From: Flectonema sp. DT1601
Taxonomy: Eukaryota > Euglenozoa > Diplonemea > Diplonemida > Diplonemidae
DNA: 64,000 nt
Assembly: GCA_964019425.1 (NCBI GenBank)
Contig: OZ025851.1
Coordinates: forward strand, 434,001 to 498,000
Reading direction: 5' to 3'
Numbering within the stretch: position 1 is the stretch's first letter; every line of letters starts with the position of its first letter. This document shows, one piece after another, positions 22,697 to 33,911 of the stretch. The notes beneath the pieces are model-generated. The model was not told the origin of the DNA. It worked only from the letters and a program-made list of their open reading frames with translations, and did no database searches. The translations under genes and the position numbers were made by a program.

Positions 22697-23485
22697 TCCT
22701 TTTTAATATTTTAAAGAAAAAACAATCAGTTTAGCGTCTTGACCAGGACGGAAAATAGAAAGTGATCGACATAGTCGATCGATAAAAAAACAATGATAAC
22801 ATTGTTTATTCTTTTTTTTTTTTTTTTTTTAAATTCTTTTTATTTATTTTTAAAGAAAAAAAAACGGAAAATAAAAATTAGTCGACAAAGTCGAACGATA
22901 AAAAAAAAACAATGATAACATTGTTTATTCTTTTTGTTTTTGTTTTTTTTTTTATATTCTTTTTTATTAATTTTGAAAAAAAAACAATCAGTTTAGCGTC
23001 TTGACCAGGACGGAAAATAGAAAGTAATCGACATAGTCGATCGATGAAAAAAAAACAATGATAACATTGTTTATTCTTTTTTTTTTTTTTTTTTTTAAAT
23101 TCTTTTTATTTATTTTTTAAAAAGAAAAAAAAAACGGAAAATAGAAATTAGTCAACAAAGTCGAACAATAAAAAAAAAAACAATGATAACATTGTTTATT
23201 CTTTTTTTTTTATTTTTTTTTTATATTCTTTTTTATTAATTTTGAAAAAAAAACAATCAGTTTAGCGTCTTGACCAGGACGGAAAATAGAAAGTGATCGA
23301 CATAGTCGATCGATAAAAAAAAAACAATGATAACATTGTTTATTCTTTTTTTTTTATTTTTTTTTGTATTCTTTTTTATTAATTTTGAAAAAAAACAATC
23401 AGTTTAACGTCTTGACCAGGACGGAAAATAGAAAGTGATCGACATAGTCGATCGAAAAAAAAAAACAATGATAACATTGTTTATT

Positions 23486-23519
<34 letters not shown>

Positions 23520-23630
23520 CTTTTTATTATTTTTAAAGAAAAAACAATCAGTTTAGCGTCTTGACCAGGACGAAAAATAGAAAGTGATCGACATAGTCGA
23601 TCGATAAAAAAAAAATGATAACATTGTTTA

Positions 23631-23665
<35 letters not shown>

Positions 23666-23916
23666 CTTCTTATTATTTTTTAAAGAAAAAACAATCAGTT
23701 TAGCGTCTTGACCAGGACGGAAAATAGAAAGTAATCGACATAGTCGATCGATAAAATAAAAACAATGATAACATTGTTTATTCCTTTTTTCTTTTTTTTT
23801 TTATTCTTTTTATTAATTTTAAAGAAAAAACAATCAGTTTAGCGTCTTGACCAGGACGAAAAATAGAAAGTGATCGACATAGTCGATCGATAAAAAAAAA
23901 ATGATAACATTGTTTA

Positions 23917-23951
<35 letters not shown>

Positions 23952-26035
23952 CTTCTTATTATTTTTTAAAGAAAAAACAATCAGTTTAGCGTCTTGACCA
24001 GGACGGAAAATAGAAAGTAATCGACATAGTCGATCGATAAAATAAAAACAATGATAACATTGTTTATTCCTTTTTTCTTTTTTTTTTTATTCTTTTTATT
24101 AATTTTAAAGAAAAAACAATCAGTTTAGCGTCCTGACCAGGACGAAAAATAGAAAGTGATCGACATAGTCGATCGATAAAAAAACAATGATAACATTGTT
24201 TATTCTTTTTTTTTTGTTTTTTTTTTTTATTCTTTTTATTTATTTTTTAAAGAAAAAACAATCAGTTTAGCGTCTTGACCAGGACGGAAAATAGAAATTA
24301 GTCGACAAAGTCAATCGATAACAAAACAATGATAACATTGTTTATTCTTTTTTTTTTTTTTTTTTTTTTTTATTCTTTTTATTTATTTTTTAAAGAAAAA
24401 ACAATCAGTTTAGCGTCCTGACCAGGACGGAAAATAGAAAGTAATCGACATAGTCGATCGATAAAAAAAAACAATGATAACATTGTTTAATCTTTTTTTT
24501 TTTTTTTTTTTTTTTTTTATTCTTTTTATTTATTTAGAAAAAACAATCAGTTTAGCGTCTTGACCGGGACGGAAAATAGAAATTAGTCGACAAAGTCGAT
24601 CGATAAAAAAACAATGATAACATTGTTTATTCTTTTTTTTTTTTTTTTTTTTTTAAATTCTTTTTATTTATTTTTTAAGAAAAAAAACGGAAAATAGAAA
24701 TTAGTCGACAAAGTCGAACGATAAAAAAACAATGATAACATTGTTTATTCTTTTTTTATTTTTTTATTTTATAATCTTTTTTATTAATTTTGAAAAAAAA
24801 AAAAAACAATCAGTTTAGCGTCTTGACCAGGACGGAAAATAGAAAGTAATCGACATAGTCGATCGATAAAAAAACAATGATAACATTGTTTATTCTTTTT
24901 TTTTTTTTTTTTTTTTTAAATTCTTTTTATTTATTTTTTAAGAGAAAAAAACGGAAAATAGAAATTAGTCGACAAAGTCGAACGATAAAAAAACAATGAT
25001 AACATTGTTTATTCTTTTTTTTTATTTTTTTTTTTTTTTTTTATAATCTTTTTTTATTAATTTTGAAAAAAAAAAAAAACAATCAGTTTAGCGTCCTGAC
25101 CAGGACGGAAAATAGAAATTAGTCGACAAAATCGATCGATAAAAAAACAATGATAACATTGTTTATTCTTTTTTTTTTTTTTTTTTTAAAATTCTTTTTA
25201 TTTATTTTTTAAGAGAAAAAAACGGAAAATAGAATTTAGTCGACAAAGTCGAACGATAAAAAAACAATGATAACATTGTTTATTCTTTTTTTTATTTTTT
25301 TTTTTTATATTCTTTTTTATTAATTTTGAAAAAAAAAAAAAAAAAACAATCAGTTTAGCGTCTTGACCAGGACGGAAAATAGAAAGTAATCGACATAGTC
25401 GATCGATAAAAAAAACAATGATAACATTGTTTATTCTTTTTTTTTTTTTTTTTTTTTTAAATTCTTTTTATTTATTTTTTAAGAAAAAAAAACGGAAAAT
25501 AGAAATTAGTCGACAAAGTCGAACGATAAAAAAACAATGATAACATTGTTTAATCTTTTTTTATTTTTTTTTTTTTATATTCTTTTTTATTAATTTTGAA
25601 AAAAAAAAAAAAAAAACAATCAGTTTAGCGTCTTGACCAGGACGGAAAATAGAAAGTAATCGACATAGTCGATCGATAAAAAAACAATGATAACATTGTT
25701 TATTCTTTTTTTTTTTTTTTTTTTTTTTAAATTCTTTTTATTTATTTTTTAAGAAAAAAAACGGAAAATAGAAATTAGTCGACAAAGTCGAACGATAAAA
25801 AAACAATGATAACATTGTTTATTCTTTTTTTTATTTTTTTTTTTTTTATATTCTTTTTTATTAATTTTGGAAAAAAAAAAAAAAAAACAATCCGTTTAGC
25901 GTCTTGACCAGGACGGAAAATAGAAAGTAATCGACATAGTCGATCGATAAAAATACAATGATAACATTGTTTAATCTTTTATAATTTTTTATTTTTTTTT
26001 TGTTTTAAAAAAAAAAAAAAAAAACAAGCGGAATT
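22133..26035 (+). repeat. Hairpin satellite array 1 (about 28 units)
   Basis: Units of about 120-150 bp. A full (type A) unit carries AATCAGTTTAGCGTC..GACCAGGACG (stem CGTC/GACG, up to 7 bp when CGTCCTG pairs CAGGACG), then ATCGAC-ATA-GTCGAT, then AACAATG-ATAA-CATTGTT, then TATTC and a T-run of 8-30. A shorter type B unit lacks the first hairpin and reads GTCGACAAAGTCGAAC. Both types share the last hairpin plus T-run. From about 24.5 kb on, types A and B mostly alternate with a dimer period near 270 bp. Confidence 0.95.
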
Positions 26036-26851
26036 GATCATAATGTGGTAGGGGTTGTTATAACTTCGTTTGAAAATTCTTCTTTTTTGATTTCTTTTTT
26101 TTTTTTCTTTTTACAGGAGTTAAGATCACTGTCAGGAGACAACACATTAACAAGAGCAGCAAGCAGAGTTGACACTATCAATTCAAATTTGAAATACCGG
26201 GAATTAATTTACAAGGAGGTATCTCAAGTGACTTGGTATCTCTAGCGTGTCGGTATCTCTGGAGTGCTGGTATCTCGTATGTGCGTTGGTATCTCATGAG
26301 TGATGGTATCTCTTGTGCATTTAGAGAAACGAAAAAGAATGTCATGACCATGACGGAAGAATTGAGGAATTGAGTTAACATGTTCAATTTAACTTATTTA
26401 AACTTTTTTTTTTTTTTAACAGACCGTAACTATTTGAAAATAAAATGTAGATGGGAAACAGTGAAAAGTAAAATGGATGATAAAATTAAATGAGAAATAT
26501 GACATAACAGACCAGATAGAGAGTATTAAAAGGAAATTGAAAAGGAAAAGAGAAACTAGGTTAACACTTATTAAAAATTAAGACCGGTTAGTCAGTTTAA
26601 TGTCTTGACTAGGACCAACAAAAAAGAAAGAAAAAAAATTAACGATCAAGCTGAGCTGATCTTGTTTTTATTACAAATAGGGGAGCGGGAGGGATGGAAG
26701 GAATAGAGGAAAAAAAAAGAAAAGGTTGATCATTTGGATCTGATCGTCGAGAAGAGGAAATTATTTTAAAGGTTGATCGGTATAGCCGATCGTTGAGAAA
26801 AATAAACAGATATAAATACAATCAGTTTAAATTAAAAAAGAAAAAAAAAGA
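26036..26851. repeat. Diverged spacer with a GGTATCTC mini-repeat and degenerate hairpin units
   Basis: After the satellite the sequence becomes unique-looking. From 26217 to about 26320, GGTATCTC recurs five or six times at 17-19 bp spacing, each followed by a GTG-containing spacer. From 26575 to 26795 there is a degraded hairpin unit: GTCAGTTTAATGTCTTGACTAGGACC, then GATCAAGCTGAGCTGATC and GATCGGTATAGCCGATC. No gene recognised. Confidence 0.6.
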
Positions 26852-27322
26852 AGTAATATTCTCAGCACGACGAACCAATGTTTTGACAACTACTTCAGGG
26901 AAGCTTCCAACAAGTGGGCCATTATCACCACCACAGATGCAACATTTTCCTTACATAATTGCTACTAGGGTTGATTTGTTAGTAAAAAGGTGCATATCTC
27001 TTGAGTGCGGGAGAAGGGAAAAAAAATAGTAAAAAAAAAAAAAAATAGGGGTGTTTTTTACTCAGATTTTCTCGATCTTTCCATTCCAGGTCTGGGATTA
27101 ATATTTATCATTGAGTAGTACCAAGGAAATCTTGCAAAGAGACGTTTATCTTTTTTTAGCAGCACTTACCATGTTTAAAAGTATATCCCTATGCCTAATT
27201 TTACAGATCGCACCCTCCCCGATTCCAAAAAATAAAAAATCGAGCAAAAGTAACATATCGTGTAACCTTGCTCAGGCGGTGAGAAAATGGTGTTTTTTGT
27301 TCACAAAAAAAAGGAATGACTG
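26852..27322 (-). mobile_element. Fragment of the 1.17-kb TIR element, left part inverted
   Basis: Reverse-complement match to about 55299-55745 of the complete copy, ending with the terminal repeat (GGAATGACTG at 27313-27322) next to (TA)n and the linker. On the minus strand a short frame near 26945-26860 reads KCCICGGDNGP...EVVVKTLVRRAEN. It has eight codons that the 55.7-kb copy lacks, an in-frame length difference. Confidence 0.7.
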
Positions 27323-27485
27323 ATATATATAAATAAAAAACGTTGTATGAAAAAGGAAAAAAAAGAAAAAAAAAAAAAAAGACCAGAAAAGGAAAGAGAA
27401 AATGAAAAGGTATAATATTATTGTGGGGATATGAGGGATAGCAGGGAGATGCTCTTTTTTTTTTTTTTTTTTTTTCTTATTTATT
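27323..27485 (+). repeat. Linker repeat, right part
   Basis: Downstream half of the linker only: (TA)n, AAAAACGTTGTATG, purine tract, GGTATAATATTATTGTGGGG, GCAGGGAGATGCTC and a T-run. Confidence 0.8.
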
Positions 27486-27599
27486 ATTTAAAAAAAGGAA
27501 ACAATCAGTTTAGCGTCTCGATCAGGACGGAAAATAGAAATTAATCGACATAGTCGATCGATAGAAAAAAAAAAAAACAGTGATAACATTGTTTATTCA

Positions 27600-27631
<32 letters not shown>

Positions 27632-27902
27632 TTTTTAATTATTTTAAAGAAAAAACAATCAGTTTAGCGTCTTGATCAGGACGGAAAATAGTAAGTAATC
27701 GACATAGTCGATCGATAAAAAAAAACAATGATAACATTGTTTATTCCTTTTTTTTTTTTTTTATTCTTTTTATTTATTTTTAAAGAAAAAACAATCAGTT
27801 TAGCGTCCTGACCAGGACGGAAAATAGAAAGTAATCGACATAGTCGATCGATAAAAAAAACAATGATAACATTGTTTACTCTTTTTTTTTTTTTAATTTA
27901 CA
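27486..27902 (+). repeat. Hairpin satellite array 2 (3 units)
   Basis: Three type A units. The first has the variant CGTCTCGATCAGGACG and CAGTGATAACATTG that is found in the first unit after nearly every linker, so unit identity is fixed by position in the macrosatellite. Confidence 0.9.
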
Positions 27903-28814
27903 CTCCACACAAAAGTTTTAAAAAACCTCCAGCTCCACAAAAAAGTTTCAAAAAACCACCAGCTACACAAGAGTTTTAAAAAATAGCCAGCTACACAAGA
28001 GTTTTAAAAAACCACCAGCTCCACACAAAAGTTTTAAAAAACCACCAGCTCCACACAAAAGTTTTAAAAAACAGCCAGCCCCACAAGAGTTTAAGAAACC
28101 GTCAGCTCCACAAAAAAGTTTTAAAAAACTGCCAGCTCCACACAAGAATTTTAAGAAACCGCCAACACCACACAAAAGTTTTAAAAAACCTCCAGCTCCA
28201 CACAAAAGTTTTAAAAAACCACCAGCTCCACACAAAAGTTTCAAAAAACCACCAGCTCCACAAAAAGTTTTAAAAAATAGCCAGCCCCACAAGAGTTTTA
28301 AGAAACCGTCAGCTCCACTAAAAAGTTTTAAAAAACTGCCAGCTCCACACAAGAATTTTAAGAAACCGCCAACACCACACAAAAGTTTTAAAAAACCTCC
28401 AGCTCCACACAAGAATTTTAAGAAACCGCCAACACCACACAAAAGTTTTAAAAAACCTCCAGCTCCACACAAAAGTTTTAAAAAACCACCAGCTCCACAC
28501 AAAAGTTTCAAAAAACCACCAGCTCCACAAAAAGTTTTAAAAAATAGCCAGCTACACAAGAGTTTTAAGAAACCGTCAGCTCCACACAAAAGTTTTAAAA
28601 AACCACCAGCTCCACACAAAAGTTTTAAAAAACCACCAGCTCCACATAAAAGTTTCAAAAAACCACCAGCTCCACACAAAAGTTTTAAAAAACCGCCAGC
28701 TCCACAAAAAAACAGCCAGCCCCACAAGAGTTTTAAGAAACCGTCAGCTCCACAAAAAAGTTTTAAAAAACCGCCAGCTCCACACAAGAATTTTAAGAAA
28801 CCGCCAACACCAGA
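27903..28814 (+). repeat. 28-30 bp minisatellite, array 2
   Basis: About 31 units, very similar in order to the last part of array 1 (19.9-20.7 kb), including the terminal block ending AACACCAG. This indicates block duplication of array ends together with the linker. Confidence 0.95.
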
Positions 28815-29003
28815 ATTTCGATAAAGTGGGAAGTAACGGACTGGGAGCTTTTGGCTCCTGCCCTATTCCCGATGTAAACTTTCTTTTTATTTTTATTTTT
28901 TTTTAACAGGCCCAAAGGGCGACAATGATGGTTGCTGACCAAGGAATAATATTCAAATGAATTTTCGTTTCAAAGAAACGAACAGAATTAAGAGAGAGGC
29001 AGA

Positions 29004-29037
<34 letters not shown>

Positions 29038-29424
29038 GAAAGAAAAAAATGAAGAGGAAATAATCAAACATGAAAAAAAAAAAAAAAAAAAAAAATATAT
29101 CAGTCATTCCTTTTTTTTGTGAACAAAAAACACCATTTTCTCACCGCCTGAGCAAGATTACACGATATGTTACTTTTGCTCGATTTTTTATTTTTTGGAA
29201 TCGGGGAGGGTGCGATCTGTAAAATTAGGCATGAATTTCGATAAAGTGGGAAGTAACGGACTGGGAGCTTTTGGCTCCTGCCCTATTCCCGATGTAAACT
29301 TTCTTTTTATTTTTATTTTTTTTAACAGGCCCAAAGGGCGACAATGATGGTTGCTGACCAAGGAATAATATTCAAATGAATTTTCGTTTCAAAGAAACGA
29401 ACAGAATTAAGAGAGAGGCAGAGG

Positions 29425-29455
<31 letters not shown>

Positions 29456-29691
29456 GAAAAAAAAAAAAAAATGAAGAGGAAATAATCAAACATGAAAAAA
29501 AAAAAAAAAAAAAAATATATATATAAATAAAAAACGTTGTATGAAAAAGGAAAAAAAAGAAAAAAAAAAAAGACCAGAAAAGGAAAGAGAAAATGAAAAG
29601 GTATAATATTATTGTGGGGATATGAGGGATAGCAGGGAGATGCTCTTTTTTTTTTTTTTTTTTTTTTTTTTCTTATTTATTATTTAAAAAA
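28815..29691 (+). repeat. Two linker copies with a TIR-element fragment between
   Basis: Linker left part at 28815-29100. A truncated TIR element at 29101-29233 begins CAGTCATTCC and matches 55299 onward. A complete linker follows from 29234 to about 29680, with an intact (TA)n. The fragment starts precisely at the (TA)n of the first linker. Confidence 0.8.
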
Positions 29692-32600
29692 AGGAAACAA
29701 TCAGTTTAGCGTCTCGATCAGGACGGAAAATAGAAATTAATCGACATAGTTGATCGATAGAAAAAAAAACTATGATAACATTGTTTATTCATTTTTTTTT
29801 TTTTTTTTTTTTTTAAATCTTTTTAATTATTTTAAAGAAAAAACAATCAGTTTAGCGTCTTGACCAGGACGGAAAATAGTAAGTAATCGACATAGTCGAT
29901 CGATAAAAAAAAAACAATGATAACATTGTTTATTCCTTTTTTTTTTTTTTTATTCTTTTTATTTATTTTTAAAGAAAAAACAATCAGTTTAGCGTCCTGA
30001 CCAGGACGGAAAATAGAAAGTAATCGACATAGTCGATCGAGAAAAAAAACAATGATAACATTGTTTATTCTTTTTTTTTTTTTTTTATTTTAATTCTTTT
30101 TATTTATTTTTTAAAAAGAAAAAAAATGGAAAATAGAAATTAGTCAACAAAGTCGAACGATAAAAAAAAACAATGATAACACTGTTTATTCTTTTTTTTT
30201 TATTTTTTTTATATTCTTTTTTATTAATTTTGAAAAAAAAACAATCAGTTTAGCGTCTTGACCAGGACGGAAAATAGAAAGTAATCGACATAGTCGATCG
30301 ATAAAAAAACAATGATAACATTGTTTATTCTTTTTTTTTTTTTTTTATTTTAAATTCTTTTTATTTATTTTTTAAAGAAAAAAAAACGGAAAATAGAAAT
30401 TAGTCGACAAAGTCGAACGATAAAAAAAAACAATGATAACATTGTTTATTCTTTTTTTTGTATTTTTTTATATTCTTTTTTATTAATTTTGAAAAAAAAA
30501 CAATCAGTTTAGCGTCTTGACCAGGACGGAAAATAGAAAGTAATCGACATAGTCGATCGATAAAAAAAACAATGATAACATTGTTTATTCTTTTTTTTTT
30601 TTTTTTTTTTTAAATTCTTTTTATTAATTTTTTAAAGAAAAAAAACGGAAAATAGAAATTAGTCAACAAAGTCGAACGATAAAAAAAAACAATGATAACA
30701 TTGTTTATTCTTTTTTTTTATTTTTTTTTTTAATATTTTTTTCTTATTTTGAAAAAAAAAACAATCAGTTTAGCGTCTTGACCAGGACGGAAAATAGAAA
30801 GTAATCGACATAGTCGATCGATAAAAAAAACAATGATAACATTGTTTATTCTTTTTTTGTATTTTTTTATATTCTTTTTTATTAATTTTGAAAAAAAAAC
30901 AATCAGTTTAGCGTCTTGACCAGGACGGAAAATAGAAAGTAATCGACATAGTCGATCGATAAAAAAAAACAATGATAACATTGTTTATTCTTTTTTTTTT
31001 TTTTTTTTTAAATTCTTTTTATTTATTTTTTAAAGAAAAAAAACGGAAAATAGAAATTAGTCAACAAAGTCGAACGATAAAAAAAAAACAATGATAACAT
31101 TGTTTATTCTTTTTTTTTATTTTTTTTTTTTATTATTTTTTTTTTATTTTGAAAAAAAAAAACAATCAGTTTAGCGTCTTGACCAGGACGGAAAATAGAA
31201 AGTAATCGACATAGTCGATCGATAAAAAAAAACAATGATAACATTGTTTATTCTTTTTTTTTATTTTAAATTCTTTTTATTCATTTTTTAAAGAAAAAAA
31301 ACGGAAAATAGAAATTAGTCGACAAAGTCGAACGATAAAAAAAAAACAATGATAACATTGTTTATTCTTTTTTTTTTTTGTATTTTTTTTAATATTCTTT
31401 TTTATTAATTTTGAAAAAAAAAAAAACAATCAGTTTAGCGTCTTGACCAGGACGGAAAATAGAAAGTGATCGACATAGTCGATCGATAAAAAAACAATGA
31501 TAACATTGTTTATTCTTTTTTTTTTATTTTAAATTCTTTTTATTTATTTTTAAAGAAAAAAAAAACGGAAAATAGAAATTAGTCGACAAAGTCGAACGAT
31601 AAAAAAAACAATGATAACATTGTTTATTCTTTTTTTTGTATTTTTTTATATTCTTTTTTATTAATTTTGAAAAAAAAAAAAAAAAACAATCAGTTTAGCG
31701 TCTTGACCAGGACGGAAAATAGAAAGTGATCGACATAGTCGATCGATAAAAAAAAACAATGATAACATTGTTTATTCTTTTTTTTTATTTTAAATTCTTT
31801 TTATTTATTCTTTAAAGAAAAGAAACGGAAAATAGAAATTAGTCGACAAAGTCGAACGATAAAAAAAAACAATGATAACATTGTTTTTCCTTTTTTTTTT
31901 TATTTTTTATATTCTTTTTTATTAATTTTGAAAAAAAAAACAATCAGTTTAGCGTCTTGACCAGGACGGAAAATAGAAAGTGATCGACATAGTCGATCGA
32001 TAAAAAAACAATGATAACATTGTTTATTCTTTTTTTTTATTTTAAATTCTTTTTATTTATTTTTTAAAGAAAAAAAAACGGAAAATAGAAATTAGTCGAC
32101 AAAGTCGAACGATAAAAAAAACAATGATAACATTGTTTATTCTTTTTTTTGTATTTTTTTATATTCTTTTTTATTAATTTTGAAAAAAAAACAATCAGTT
32201 TAGCGTCTTGACCAGGACGGAAAATAGAAAGTGATCGACATAGTCGATCGATAAAAAAACAATGATAACATTGTTTATTCTTTTTTTTTTATTTTAAATT
32301 CTTTTTATTTATTTTTAAAGAAAAAAAAAACGGAAAATAGAAATTAGTCGACAAAGTCGAACGATAAAAAAAACAATGATAACATTGTTTATTCTTTTTT
32401 TTGTATTTTTTTATATTCTTTTTTATTAATTTTGAAAAAAAAAAAAAAAAAACAATCAGTTTAGCGTCTTGACCAGGACGGAAAATAGAAAGTGATCGAC
32501 ATAGTCGATCGATAAAAAAAAACAATGATAACATTGTTTATTCTTTTTTTTTATTTTAAATTCTTTTTATTTATTCTTTAAAGAAAAGAAACGGAAAATA

Positions 32601-33911
32601 GAAATTAGTCGACAAAGTCGAACGATAAAAAAAAACAATGATAACATTGTTTTTCCTTTTTTTTTTTATTTTTTATATTCTTTTTATTAATTTTGAAAAA
32701 AAAACAATCAGTTTAGCGTCTTGACCAGGACGGAAAATAGAAAGTGATCGACATAGTCGATCGATAAAAAAACAATGATAACATTGTTTATTCTTTTTTT
32801 TTATTTTAAATTCTTTTTATTTATTTTTTAAAGAAAAAAAAACGGAAAATAGAAATTAGTCGACAAAGTCGAACGATAAAAAAAACAATGATAACATTGT
32901 TTATTCTTTTTTTTTATTTTAAATTCTTTTTATTTATTCTTTAAAGAAAAGAAACGGAAAATAGAAATTAGTCGACAAAGTCGAACGATAAAAAAAAACA
33001 ATGATAACATTGTTTTTCCTTTTTTTTTTTATTTTTTATATTCTTTTTTATTAATTTTGAAAAAAAAACAATCAGTTTAGCGTCTTGACCAGGACGGAAA
33101 ATAGAAAGTGATCGACATAGTCGATCGATAAAAAAACAATGATAACATTGTTTATTCTTTTTTTTTTATTTTAAATTCTTTTTATTTATTTTTTAAAGAA
33201 AAAAAAAAAACGGAAAATAGAAATTAGTCAACAAAGTCGAACGATAAAAAAAACAATGATAACATTGTTTATTCTTTTTTTTTTTTTTTTTTTTATTCTT
33301 TTTTATTAATTTTGAAAAAAAAACAATCAGTTTAGCGTCTTGACCAGGACGGAAAATAGAAAGTGATCGACATAGTCGATCGATAAAAAAACAATGATAA
33401 CATTGTTTATTCTTTTTTATTTATTTTAAATTCTTTTTATTTATTTTTTAAAGAAAAAAAACGGAAAATAGAAATTAGTCAACAAAGTCGAACAATAAAA
33501 AAAAAACAATGATAACATTGTTTATTCTTTTTTTTTTTTTTTTTTTTTTTATATTCTTTTTTATTAATTTTGAAAAAAAAAAAACAATCAGTTTAGCGTC
33601 TTGACCAGGACGGAAAATAGAAAGTAATCGACATAGTCGATCGATAAAAAAACAATGATAACATTGTTTATTCTTTTTTTTTATTTTAAATTCTTTTTAT
33701 TTATTATTTAAAGAAAAGAAACGGAAAATAGAAATTAGTCGACAAAGTCGAACGATAAAAAAAAAACAATGATAACATTGTTTATTCTTTTTTTTTTTTT
33801 TTTTTATATTCTTTTTATTAATTTTTTAAAAAAAAAAAAAAAACAATCAGTTTAGCGTCTTGACCAGGACGGAAAACTGGAAGTAATCGACATAGTCGAT
33901 CGATAAAAAAG
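29692..33911 (+). repeat. Hairpin satellite array 3 (about 32 units)
   Basis: Same satellite as array 1. From about 30.1 kb it alternates A and B units with a dimer period near 250-265 bp, with occasional A-A (30.77/30.90 kb) or B-B (32.85/32.96 kb) breaks. A block around 31.67-32.05 kb is repeated nearly unchanged at 32.44-32.81 kb, indicating recent segmental duplication inside the array. The last unit ends after the second hairpin, where the 16.6-kb array begins. Confidence 0.95.

Noticed and set aside
22133-33911. Hairpin plus T-run as bacterial intrinsic terminators
   Set aside because: The setting is a eukaryotic satellite with no genes upstream of the hairpins. The resemblance is noted as a finding but not called as terminators.
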